NCBI GenBank assembly: GCA_964030785.1
Contig: OZ034968.1
Location: forward strand, 52,843,230 to 52,907,229
DNA: 64,000 nt
DNA from: Siderastrea siderea
Lineage: Eukaryota > Cnidaria > Anthozoa > Scleractinia > Rhizangiidae
Reading direction: 5' to 3'
Made by a program: the position numbers and the translations under genes. Below the pieces are notes generated by a model. That model was not told the origin of the DNA and searched no databases. It saw only the letters and a list, made by a program, of their open reading frames with translations. This document shows, piece by piece, positions 26,800 through 36,765 of this stretch (the stretch's first letter is position 1; every line of letters starts with the position of its first letter).

Positions 26800-27200
26800 G
26801 GAGCCCGCGCGCTAGTGCGCCAGCGGAGCACCATTGCTAAGGAAATTTGGTAACCTATCAACCCAAGAAATTTTGGTAGTGACGTAATAGTCACGTGACC
26901 GTCCGTCCGTCCGTCCGCACCACAGGGTCACCAATACACTTCATACACTGGATATAACCCTGTGCTGAACCCCGTGTTTTTGGCGTGAAATCGCATGTTG
27001 ACCCGCGTTGTAGCAAAACAAGCAAAAACAACAAAACTCAAAAACAAATTTGTTAACGGAAAAAAAGTTCAAAAGGATACTCAGTTGTCCGTTTTGGTGA
27101 AAGGCGAAAAGTTCCATTTAGGCGAAAAAAATTAGGCGATAAAGTTCAGGCGAAAAGTTTAAATTTGCCTCGTCGGTTCTGTTGCGACCTCGGTCGGCAC
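26800..27200 (+). repeat. Repeat head, second forward copy
   Basis: AGCGGAGCCC...CGGAGCACCAT, then AAATTTGGTAACC and AATTTTGG, match the inverted copy at 29,881. A short CCGTCCGTCCGTCCG tandem follows at about 26,900. Confidence 0.5.
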
Positions 27201-27409
27201 ACCGCTTGGATTCGCGGCTTTTCGCAGCGGTTTCGACGCCAAATATAGCAGAGCTAGTACTTTTTGGTTTCTTCTGTCCACAACCATGGTTTTTACGGCG
27301 TTCCGAACACAGTTTGCCTGGAAAAACCCCAGCATTTTCATGTTGATAGGCAGCTTGTGACGAAGAAAGAAATAAGTATTAAAAATCAACGTCAAACGAT
27401 GACAATGAA

Positions 27410-27475
27410 CGCTCATGGCCTAGTGGACTAAGTCCTGGTATAAGACGCCGACGAGCCAGGTTCGACTCTCAGCGA
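27410..27475 (+). repeat. tRNA-like sequence with A and B boxes
   Basis: TGGCCTAGTGG (A box) and GGTTCGACTC (B box) are spaced as in a pol III gene and followed by T-runs. The acceptor stem is weak, so a SINE-type tRNA relic is more likely than a working tRNA. Confidence 0.42.
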
Positions 27476-27554
27476 AAGTACGTATTTTGTCTTTTTTTTC
27501 TTTTTTTTTTTAAATTTAACGACTTGAATGAGAGTATTTTCACAAATTAAAAAG

Positions 27555-27650
27555 TGGCAGCAAAAAAGAAAAAAAACAAAAAAACAAAAACAAAAACAAA
27601 AACAAAACAAAAAAACCAAACAAAAAACAAAAAACAAAACAAAAAGGGCG
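27555..27650. repeat. A-rich AAAAC simple repeat
   Basis: Irregular AAAAAC/AAAAAG low-complexity DNA. The open frames crossing it on both strands are artefacts of composition. Confidence 0.8.
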
Positions 27651-29399
27651 GGGGGCTCCGCTTTTAGGCTTGGCTATATCTATATACTAGGCTTTGTAAA
27701 ACCCATGGGCATCTCCCTAGCCAAGAAAGGTTTGGATAAATTCTGCGTCTTTAAATTCGCTTGTTATGCTTGTCTGCAGTGGTAGTAAATCTTTGTTTCC
27801 TAATTCTGCTTGGGCATAGCTATTGTTATTACTAGAGAGCAATATTTTAGTCTTTGTCATTTATGACAAACTATTTAGTATTTCATGACAAAATGACACA
27901 AGCGTGGGAGTTTCGTATATTAGTGTTATATTTTCTTCCATCATTTATATCAGTGTTTTGCTATCATTTTGCATTTCTATGGACATTTATCCTATTATTA
28001 ATATATAGATTTAGCCATGCCTAAAAGTGGAGCTCCACCTCTCTCTTTCATGCTTATTGGCCCGTAAAATACAGTAAATATTAGTTGTGCAGTTATTCCC
28101 CAAGAGGTGAAAAACAGCAAGGGAAAACATGCGGACCGCTGAGGAAACTGTGAGTTGGCTTAATTTTCCATAAGACTTCAGCACGACTTTCACCGACAGC
28201 GCTTGTAACATTATTTCGAAAGCTAGCTTATTAAGTTCAAGAAGAGTACTTGTAAAACTGCAATTGCTCAAAAAAACCCACTTAAGTTTCTCCCAGTAGC
28301 AACTCGACAGACTCTTCCATGCAATACACATTTCTCACTGCTTCCAATGCATCCCTCTGGCTGTTTAGTTCCGTTAAACCATGAAACATTTCTCGAAATC
28401 TATCTCGCTAAAATAAATAATATTTTTCCGGCATCAAACCGTTTACTGACAAAAATTCCACAAAAATGTTTTCGGAAACTTTCAAGCTCACGTATAATTA
28501 TCAAGAGAAAATAGCACAAGTTTTTCAGCCGCGAAGTATTAATCGGGCGCTTTCAAGAACACGCCCTGAACTAATTTTAGGAAGCTTTTAGAGTCTCGTT
28601 TTAGACAAAATAGACTTAAACCGAGAAATGCTTTGCTTATAGTTACTTAAATAAAGATTTCATTTCGATCTGTAACTAAAGAAAGTACACTGAAATGGCT
28701 TAGCGGTTAAAAACAAAACGAACACGAAAACATGCCACGCTGAACTCACTCACTGAAACGGCGATTCTAAGTTTAGTCGCTAAATTGGGACAGAAATGTC
28801 ATTCACTTCAAATGAAGAAACCAAAAAATATAACAATATAAGGAAGATAAAATATTCCACAACTAAACAAAAACATATGTAGCTTTACACTAAGACTATA
28901 AACTTAAAAATGACGGCAGAGCGACTCTTCAGGTGTTGAATACTAAATTACGAATTAGTCAAAAAAATGCGTCGCCGAAGAAAAACAACCTACATTGGAA
29001 AAAACAACACAGACTCAGCCTAGAATAGTCACGATTTCCACTTTTCGAATAAAATACACTAGAATTGTTCTGAGAAAAAATATTCAAAAAAAAAAAAAGG
29101 AAATTGAGCTTAATTAAGCCTAAATATCAGATTGTCTTCTAATTCGCTAAAATTCCTTTAATGAATAAACACAGAAAAAGGGACAAGAAACCTTCAAAAA
29201 CATGAAATGTTATTCACATACGAAGCACTTGTTTGCCAAGGAAAGCAAACTGCATTCAATTTTCCCCTCGAGTGAAGTTACTCGCAAGCCGGGCAAACGG
29301 GAACTACAAGGTATTAAATTTCACAGCTATTTTAAACAAGTTTTAAAACATTTCAGGAAAATTACCGTAATTTACTAAACATGTAATGTCGCTCAATTA

Positions 29400-29880
29400 A
29401 AAAAGTGTTTGCAATGTAAATCCACAATCAAATCTGTAATTTACTTTACCACTGAACTGAAAAAAGGAATTGAAAATCTAAACGAAAGTCGCCGGGTTCT
29501 TTCCAGATCGCCTTAGCTCTGAAAAAAATCAAGTATGTCTTCGAACAAGGATTTCTTGCCTTCAAGCTCTCCAACATCTTCCACATGCGCCATCGAAATT
29601 GAAGCAATCCTTTTCCTTTTCATGATGAGCTGTTACAAGTCTTCATTCCAAGAATGTATTACAATTATCGTATTGAAAATCGAGCGTACGAGGAACCAGC
29701 CGCCATATTGTTTACTTCAAGAAAAGATGGCATTCCACCTCCCCCGGTCAGGTTGTCTTGGGACTTCCCTCGCCCTCCCCCAGAGTCTGTACACGTAGAC
29801 GGACGCTGGCGTCAGAACCAAAATTTTTCGGATCAACGGGTTACCAAATTTGCTTACCCATGGTGCTCCGCGAGCTCCGC

Positions 29881-29881
<1 letters not shown>
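29400..29881 (-). repeat. Repeat head, inverted copy
   Basis: Read on the minus strand from 29,881 it repeats the order of the 23,937 copy: CGGAGCACCAT, TTGGTTCTGACG, GGTTCCTCGTACG, ATGAAAAGG, TTCGAAGACATACTTG, CGTTTAGATTTTCAA. The ATG opens a short frame (MKRKRIASISMAHVEDVG) that could be the start of an ORF of the element. It abuts the (ATT)n tract. Confidence 0.6.

Positions 29882-29940
<59 letters not shown>
29881..29940. repeat. (ATT)n microsatellite
   Basis: About 20 uninterrupted ATT units. Open frames that encode poly-Asn, poly-Ile or poly-Tyr across it are artefacts. Confidence 0.95.
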
Positions 29941-30769
29941 GTTTTTTTCCTGTATTCTGTATTAATTTATGCTGGTAAATGGCGTGGCCACTGCAGGCAT
30001 AATGCTTGGTGTCCGAGGCAAATTGAATTCTTATTAACTTGACATTATGCCGGCAATAATTCATCCAACACAAGCAAGGACTAGATTTTTGAAGGAGCGG
30101 TGCTGTACCTAACAACAGCAGATTTTAACAGTAAAGTAGTAGGCTTCTTATAATCGTACTTATTGATAACAGTTGTATATAGGATACGACGTGAAGGAGG
30201 CATATTGCAAGGGGAATTGCTAAGACGTGGCAACCTTTGCAGAAATTATTACTTGGAAAACTTAATGATAATACTTAGATTGTCAATTTTCAAATGGCCA
30301 ATTACATGTTCAGTTTAGTTCAGTTCAAACTTATGACGCCATCCAACCAATGACAAAGCTGCCTTGTAACACAGAAGCAAACCTTTTTATATATTTCAAA
30401 TATCCTATTTTTTATAACTGCCTGTGTATTAATCTTGTAGGTTTTGGTGTGCCTTCATACCGAAAGGGTCGACTATAGAATTAGGGACCACGAAATCCAG
30501 GTAAGAAAAAAAAAGTATCCCAAGCTTCAAATTTACCCTAAAGTTAACTATTGAGGCTTGGGACAAACTGAGCTCAAATTGTTTTGATTTTATAAAGTCG
30601 ACACCAACCTACTTTGCATCATTAAGAATTTACTCGAACAAGGCTCACGCGCTGGCTATAGTGTGATCTGTTGATGTCCTATGAAGTTGTATGAGCCAGG
30701 AAAGTTGTATGAGCCGTCAGTAGTTGGGCCAGGGTATTGATGTTTTTTTTTAATGAATAGAAATAAGCT

Positions 30770-32235
30770 ATAGTAAAGGAGGATTAAAAATGATTGACAT
30801 TCAAAGCTTTAACCAATCATTGAAAATGAAATGGATAAAAGGCTATCTCGACGATGATAATCAGGCGAAATGGAAGTCTTTTTTCAATTATTATCTTGAA
30901 CGGCACGGTGGCAATTTAGTGTTTTCGAGCAACCTAAAACGGCAAGATGTTCCACTGCTCAATTTAACAGATCCATTCCTGACAGAGATTATAGAATACT
31001 GGAGTACTTTAAATTACAGGGACGAGAACCTAGACTTCTTTTCCACTCAGATCTGGCATAACTCCCTCATAAGAATAGAGAACGACCGTTCTTCTATAAA
31101 TCGTGGTTTAATGCAGGAGTGAAGGAAATCAGAGACTTGCTTGATGCTGAGCAGAACTTCATAAGCTACAATGCTTTTGCCGCTCAGTACAACATTAAGA
31201 CTAACTACCTAGAGTATTATAAAGTCGTGTCAGCATTAAAACACTTTGGAAAAAAGTGTTCTTCAAACCTAAATAACGCTACTCGAAAATATACAAGTCT
31301 TCTATCATCCTCCAATGTCTGCAAAAAGTTTTACGAATGTATCATTGAAAAAAAATCATCAACCCCTATAAAAAGCCAGGAAAAATGGCTTTCTGAAGAT
31401 GCTGTAAGTGGAAATTTGGAAGTAAATTGGGAAAACACCTATCGTTTGCCCTTTCTATGTACAACTGAAACTAAACTAAGAGTTTTCCAGTTTAAGTTTC
31501 TACACAGACGGGTAGCTGCAAACGACTTTCTTCATAAGATAGGGCTGAAAGAGATTGACTTCTGTTCTTTTTGTAATGACTCCACTGAAACTCTTATGCA
31601 TTTATTTTGGTACTGCAACTATACCCAGACTTTTTGGAAAATGCTTTCCAGTGGATTTCTCAGAATCTTACCCTGACGAACATCTCCTTCTCTCCTACCC
31701 TTTGTCTTGGCTTAACTGATAGTATATCTGATTTACTTTTTCAGTACTTTCTTCTTATTGCTAGACACTATATATACGCCTGTAGAATAAGAAAGACTCT
31801 CCCTACATTACACGTATACACACAACTTATTATGAACTCCATGGAAATTGAAAAACAGATAGCTCTTGACAACAACAATATAGCTTTTTTTAAGAAGAAG
31901 TGGGCCTCTTTTAAATACTGCCCCTCAGAGGAATAATTAATCCGCTTTTTTTTTTTACAAAAGTAAACAAAGGTCGCGTGGATGCTGAGAGCCGGGGCAA
32001 GGACACCCAGCGGGACATGTTACTTTTTTTTCTTGCCTAAGACCAGTATGTTTATGTAATGTACGTACTTTTTTCTTTTCCTTTGTTTTCTGTTTCGAAC
32101 TTGTATTAACTTGTTATTTGTAAGTTCATATTATTAATTAATTTATAATTGTTAATTTAGTGTTAAAGGCAGATAAGCATTGTAAATTTGTGTTGTCTTT
32201 GTTCAATAAAGTGTTGTAAAAAAAATAAAATAAAA
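30770..32235 (+). pseudogene. 5'-truncated L1/Tx1-like LINE, RT C-terminal region
   Basis: Three consecutive frames (30,790-31,122; 31,119-31,676; 31,607-31,936) read as one ORF2 C-terminal region broken by two frameshifts. The middle part has FKFLHRRVAANDFL and CSFCNDSTETLMHLFWYC, the Cys/His motif of the zf-RVT region that follows the reverse transcriptase domain in L1-type LINEs. The reverse transcriptase core itself is absent, so the copy is truncated at its 5' end. The 3' end has CAATAAAGTG and an A-rich tail near 32,215-32,240. Confidence 0.8.
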
Positions 32236-32401
32236 TAAGATCGAACCTCCCAAAGATGAGCGTTCATCCTATTTTGTTGGTGGCGAACTCTCGCCGAGCC
32301 CTCGCTGTCCGCCACTCCCTCTTGCTACACGCTCGTCGCTCATTCAATAGGCTCGATCCGCTATTGAGCGTGTTTTTCTACCTCGCTCAATCATTGGAAT
32401 A

Positions 32402-32436
32402 CAGTACAGGAATACAGGAATACAGTACAGAAATGT
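32402..32436. repeat. GAATACAGTACAG short tandem repeat
   Basis: Units of GAATACAG with or without TACAG are repeated head to tail about 270 bp upstream of the lectin start codon. No regulatory role can be shown. Confidence 0.6.
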
Positions 32437-32709
32437 GAAAGAAGATATTTGGATACATTCCTAGTGCATTTTTGTACCGTTCATTTACTGCAGAAAATGA
32501 ACCAAATTGATTTTAAGAACCAACAAGTTACTTGCTTTGTTAATTATGATATCATACGACACTCGAGAAAAGCAGCTGCTCAAATAGGTTGATAACGTTG
32601 GAATGCAGTTACTATCAGCGTAAAATCAAAACAAACTTCCCCTTATCAATCAGTCACAATTTGGAAACTGATGAGTCGCGATCTTTTTTGTCTTTCAGTA
32701 GAATCTGCA

Positions 32710-32794
32710 ATGGTTATCAAGGAAACAGTGTTCTTTCTTCTGCTTATGATGTTGCCAGTGGCAATGGCAGCCCTAGATGACGTAAAGGATGGAG
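32710..32794 (+). pseudogene. C-type lectin gene, exon 1 (signal peptide)
   Basis: ATG at 32,710 opens MVIKETVFFLLLMMLPVAMA, a clear signal peptide, followed by ALDDVKDG. The exon ends in phase 1 at a GTAAAT donor. It joins exon 2 at 33,533. This is the 5' end of a secreted lectin gene disrupted by the Polinton. Confidence 0.78.
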
Positions 32795-33532
32795 GTAAAT
32801 ATTAATTAACATATATACTCAGCCTTATTTGGCATTTTAGTGCACGCTCATTTACTGATAAATTTGAACGATTTAATTGAGAACTTCGCAAGGGCGTAGC
32901 GTGCATTTTTCGTGGCGTACGCATTAAGAAGAAACAAGGGCCTCCCTTTCTGTTCCCTTGGTATTTTGTTAGGCGAACGCCGAAGGCGCGAGAAGCTATG
33001 TATGTGGGTCTGGGGTAATGTTCACTCATTTCATGCGTTTTCTTGGGGGATATCTTCCATAAATTAAGGCGTAGTATAACGTCCAATAGTCTCTGTCCTC
33101 ACTCCTCGGTACTTCAAAGAGGCGATTTCAGTCTCTTCATATCTTTATAGTTGCGTTGCGTTGCGTTCAACAACGCATGTTGAGAGAGTAGAGTCCCAAC
33201 TGAAGTCTGTCGCTTTCCATTCTGACTGCCGTACCATTCGTGCCAAAAATAAAACATATAAATAAATAAAAAATGGCATTAGTATGAATGCGCGAAATTC
33301 TATTATATAAGGCAGACTTAAGTGAACAAATATATTTTTCTAAGATTTCAAGTGTAGGCACGTGAGTAAGTATGTTTATGGTCTCTACGCCCTTGCGTCG
33401 TAATTCCTAATATATATTGAGCGGGTTCAAAGTATTAATTTACTCGACATCTACGTCAGATGACTTCATTTCCGTATTTTCATTTTTTTTATTACTAACT
33501 GTATCTCGAAATGTTCTTATTCTATTTCTTAG

Positions 33533-33681
33533 AGCCGTCTCAAAAACGGTTTGCAAACTCCCCTGCCAAAGTGAATGACGCGGGGAATGGAGAGAGTCTC
33601 CGGGAAGAAATGACGGAGGATATAAAAAACATTAAGGACCTGGTTCAAAAGAAGAGATTCGGAAAGAAACGAAACAAGTAG
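33533..33681 (+). pseudogene. C-type lectin gene, exon 2, left part (ends inside Polinton TIR)
   Basis: Acceptor TTTCTTAG precedes 33,533. The exon encodes a charged neck containing EEMTEDIKNIKDLVQKK, likely coiled coil, then RFGKKRN. Lectin sequence stops at 33,676; the next bases belong to the Polinton terminal repeat, which supplies a TAG at 33,679-33,681. Unless spliced differently, the remaining product is a 77-residue secreted peptide without a lectin domain. Confidence 0.75.
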
Positions 33682-33753
33682 TAGGAGTAGGAGATCGACA
33701 AATACCACCTCATTCCTACACCCGTATTTTCCTCTTTTAAACCACTCAGCGTA
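33677..33753. repeat. Polinton left terminal inverted repeat
   Basis: It begins AGTAGTAGGAGTAGGAGATC and matches the reverse complement of 49,989-50,065 at 74 of 77 positions by eye. At 77 bp it is short compared with the hundreds of bp usual for Polintons. Confidence 0.93.
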
Positions 33754-33759
33754 CAAACC

Positions 33760-33850
33760 AATACCACATCGAGAATCACATCTCGTATTATATCAAAAGT
33801 TTCTCAATTAGAGAATCGCACATCTTGATATCAAAAGTTTCTCAAGTATT
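33760..33850. repeat. Two tandem copies next to left TIR
   Basis: Two roughly 40-bp units, each with GAGAATC then TATCAAAAGTTTCTCAA, lie just inside the left TIR and upstream of the first small ORF. Confidence 0.65.
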
Positions 33851-33866
33851 AAATATACAAGTCATA

Positions 33867-34151
33867 ATGTCTGTAGAGAACATTGACGAAATTGAACTAG
33901 TATCGTTGGATTTACCCCTTGTCTTCCGTTTACTTCTTGTGTATGAGGATCTTTGTAACATGTTCGAAAACATATGCAAGCTTTATAATCGTAGAATGAT
34001 TAGTAAACGATTAGCAAGGGGTTGGAAAGAAATTCATGAGGATATTCTCGATGCGCCGGTTTGTGAAGAGGGACAAAGAATCGTAAATGTATGGACGTTT
34101 AGTAATCTTTATGATATAGGTGCTGAATCAACCGGGGTATGTTCAATTTGA
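33867..34151 (+). CDS. Polinton small protein, unknown (94 aa)
   Basis: The first ATG at 33,867 opens MSVENIDEIELVSLDLPLVF. The longer open frame starts at a non-ATG codon and was not used. The protein has an acidic start and a hydrophobic LVFRLLLVYEDL patch, then a basic KRLARGWKE segment. It is the outermost ORF on the left of the Polinton. No family recognised; it could be an element-specific accessory protein. Confidence 0.45.
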   Translation: MSVENIDEIELVSLDLPLVFRLLLVYEDLCNMFENICKLYNRRMISKRLARGWKEIHEDILDAPVCEEGQRIVNVWTFSNLYDIGAESTGVCSI

Positions 34152-34550
34152 TGTGAATTCATCATATCGTTTTACCATGCAACGAAGAATTTATTCGTTT
34201 TTGGGAAGAGGATGATTAAATATTCTTTCCCGCGCCGAGCCAAGTCTGAATTTAAATATATCGAAAGGGTCTAATGAACAAGTTTAAACCGGTGGGAGGG
34301 GGCTCGATTTAATTAAACACTACTTCGCCGTTCGACTATGACGCTTTTTCAATTATACTCTAGAACTTTCTACTTTTAAACTTCCGGTGTTACGAAATGT
34401 AATGACCTCACGTTTAAATATAGCGGAAGGGGGTTTTTCTCTCAAATTAGCAGGCATTAATTTTTAAAAATGTTGGTTAATCCGTAAACGCTTTTTTATC
34501 ACTAATCATAATAAAACACACACTTAATAAAATAAATCATTTTTATTCAT

Positions 34551-34804
34551 ATGTTCTCCGTTTTAATCACTCTACAATAATTCACTCCACAGAGCAATCA
34601 CTCAGTCTCCGGAAATTTCAATGTTCTCCGTTTTAATCAGACTGCAACGCTCAGCCCGCGGAGATGTCAATATTCTATATTCATCAGCTGTTTTATTCAC
34701 ATCAGACTGCAATCGCTCAGCCCGCGGAGATGTCAATGTTCTATATTCATCAGCTGTTTTATTCACTCAAACAGTCTGCAAGCATTCTTCCTCGGAGATT
34801 CTCA
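34551..34804. repeat. Tandem repeat of about 50-70 bp units
   Basis: Units start (A)TGTTCTCCGTTTTAATCA or TATTCTATATTCATCAGCTG and end GCCCGCGGAGATGTCA or similar. Four units are seen, and the right-most merges into the 3' end of the coiled-coil gene on the minus strand. It looks like repeated duplication of that gene's 3' end. Confidence 0.7.
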
Positions 34805-35097
34805 ATCTGTTCTCTGTTTGTAATCAGCTGTTGCTCAATGAATTTTCTTTTTGAGATCCAATATTCCATTGCTTGATTCGCTTTATTGAGTTGTTTCATA
34901 AGCTTTTCTCTTTCACTTTTTGTTTTATTCCATGCTCCTCTTACATCTTGCTTTGGAAGTGAATCCTGTTGAAGGACCCTTCCAAGGAACTGTTCAATCC
35001 CTTCCATTGGTTGGATAGGGGGAACTTGAAATTGGTTAACATCTGGCCTTGCAGCCAGGTCAGAGGAGCCATAGTCGGGAAATTCAACATTATCCAT
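34759..35097 (-). CDS. Polinton coiled-coil protein, unknown (112 aa)
   Basis: Start chosen at the ATG giving MDNVEFPDYGSSDLAARPD; the upstream extension uses GTG. The N-terminus is acidic and Pro-rich (QVPPIQPMEGIEQFL). Residues from about 60 on (NKTKSEREKLMKQLNKANQA... then KFIEQQLITNREQIENL) are predicted coiled coil by heptad pattern. The 3' end lies in the tandem repeat array. No family recognised. Confidence 0.55.
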   Translation of the reverse strand: MDNVEFPDYGSSDLAARPDVNQFQVPPIQPMEGIEQFLGRVLQQDSLPKQDVRGAWNKTKSEREKLMKQLNKANQAMEYWISKRKFIEQQLITNREQIENLRGRMLADCLSE

Positions 35098-35178
35098 TTT
35101 GACAATGAAGGAGACGAACTTTTTCACCCTTTTATAACAGACAGCTCACGTGAAACGAAAAAAAAGACAATAACTTTT

Positions 35179-35308
35179 CACGTGTAAAACAAAAGAATAC
35201 ATACCAAATCTCCCTAGCGACTGAAAAGGTATAAATAGATTTTTAATTTACCTTTCAAACAGTTAGTTGCCAGGGAGGTTTGGTATGTATTCTATTGTTT
35301 TGCACGTG
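35179..35308. promoter_or_regulatory. Inverted repeat with TATA-like loop
   Basis: Arms of about 50 nt face each other: left arm CACGTGTAAAACAAAAGAAT onward, right arm ending in ATGTATTCTATTGTTTTGCA then CGTG. The loop of roughly 20 nt contains TATAAATA at 35,230. Both outer ends carry a CACGTG E-box. It lies 80 bp upstream of the coiled-coil gene start on the minus strand. A promoter, an origin or a small TIR insertion are all possible. Confidence 0.5.
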
Positions 35309-35470
35309 AGACGGCTTTTGTCTCAGTGGCTATTCACAGTATATTTATTTCAAAAATATATGTGACATAATCTCTTATCTCCGATCGGGGTTTTTCCCAA
35401 ATTGTGTTTACAGGCGCGTGACTTCGAGGTCCAATGAAGTCGTAATCAATATAAGCTTACACAGACATGA

Positions 35471-35821
35471 TTACATTAATTCATAATCAAAATATTCATT
35501 GCTGTTAGCAGACGTTTTGAGACCTATTTTGTAGACAAATTGAGAAGAATCGTCTTCCAGCAGGTCTTCTGCAAGGCGTTTAGGGGCCCACACACGAAAG
35601 TCATCTCCATTCTTTCATTCAGTCATCTCCATTCTTCATTCAGTTAAAATAGCTGAATTCCCAAATTTGCCTCTCCGGTGTACAACTTTTTTAATTTTGG
35701 ACACAGCGTCTGAAATATCCCGCCATTTTAAAATTTCTTTTCTTTGAAAGCTTTCCTCTGTTGGCCAACAGTCTTGTGAGATCGCTTGTTGATCTGTACA
35801 GACATCCATAGTAAGATACAT
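35471..35821 (-). pseudogene. Polinton small protein with RVWAP motif, frame broken
   Basis: ATG at 35,821 opens MYLTMDVCTDQQ, then EILKWRDISDAVSKIKKV and GKFGNSAILTE before an in-frame stop. After a duplicated 21-22 bp block (35,599-35,641) a continuing frame reads KNGDDFRVWAPKRLAED, FVYKIGLKTS and ends at 35,471. The two halves look like one protein disrupted by the duplication and a 1-nt change. Family not named; the charged -WAPKRLA- region suggests a nucleic-acid-associated role only by inference. Confidence 0.55.
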
Positions 35822-36032
35822 TGAAGATACATTCGTTTAATAGGGTGTACTTTTCTGCTCGAGATGAAATGCTGGGAAGCGGAACCGTTGCGTGACATTT
35901 TTCTCAGAAAGAGACCGGAAGTCTATATTTCTCTTTCCCAGGCCTTTGACGAGCAGTAAAAAACATGGCGGGTGACTCGCACACACTTTTTTTTACATTT
36001 TTATATAAGAAAAAGGGTTTCATTTTTCAACT

Positions 36033-36218
36033 TTATGAGGAAAAAAAATCGTAATATGGGACCACATCTAGTCCTGAAGTGGGGTATCCATCTTTGTCAC
36101 GAGTTGGTAACAATATTTTTGAAACACACTCACGAGTAATAAATCTTATTTGCTTAATTTCGGGGGGTGTGAGAAGCTCAACTAGGTGATAGCAAATAGC
36201 TTGCAAGACTGCAATCAT
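36033..36218 (-). CDS. Polinton small ORF, unknown (61 aa)
   Basis: ATG at 36,218 gives MIAVLQAICYHLVELLTPPE and a C-terminus YPTSGLDVVPYYDFFSS. It is in line with its minus-strand neighbour, 33 bp downstream of that gene's end. No family recognised; it could be a spurious frame. Confidence 0.35.
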   Translation of the reverse strand: MIAVLQAICYHLVELLTPPEIKQIRFITRECVSKILLPTRDKDGYPTSGLDVVPYYDFFSS

Positions 36219-36251
36219 TTTTTTTTCTGCGTATATTATTCTTCGAAGATT

Positions 36252-36737
36252 TTACAACGGAGCGAATGTTTCTTCATATTTTTTACAAATAGACGGTGGA
36301 ACCTCCATGCAATGGTCAATAATGAAATTATCTATTATTTTCAATTTATCAAGGAAAACTTGTTCGTCAAAAGTTTCACCTCTGAGGTAGAAGCGAATCT
36401 CATCAAGGACTTTTTGGTATTCGATCCGGGCAAAATTTGCTTGTTCTGTCTATTTATCGTATTTCTTTAGACTAGCGACTGCTTTTAAAATAAGACCAAC
36501 ACCAGTTAAAGTTGCCATGACAACAGGGTTCAATGTAATTCCGCCGGCAACTACAGCGCTGATAATTAATTTGCCAGCGGAAAGATTGCAAATAAAGTTT
36601 TTTCTTCGATAACTCTTGTAAAGCTTTTGATAACCGTAATGTTTCTTATGATAATAAGCATATAGATCTTTCAGAATTCTAACTTCGCTTTCTAAAAGGG
36701 TTTTATTAATGTGGTTGAATTCGAAAATGTCCCGCAT
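36252..36737 (-). pseudogene. Polinton hydrophobic-segment protein with in-frame TAG
   Basis: ATG at 36,737 opens MRDIFEFNHINKTLLES. A basic stretch (YHKKHYGYQKLYKSYRRKN) precedes a Gly/Ala/Val-rich hydrophobic segment (ISAVVAGGITLNPVVMATL). The frame meets TAG at 36,450-36,452 after LKKYDK and then continues without a shift for another 65 codons (QANFARIEYQKVLDEIRFYL...) to TAA at 36,252. The two parts look like one protein of about 161 codons. A membrane-active or virion-associated role is possible but not shown. Confidence 0.6.
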
Positions 36738-36765
36738 TGTGATATATAATAAATGAAAAAAATGT

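Noticed and set aside
29654..30115. Frames with poly-Ile, poly-Tyr or poly-Asn
   Set aside because: They are translations of the (ATT)n microsatellite.
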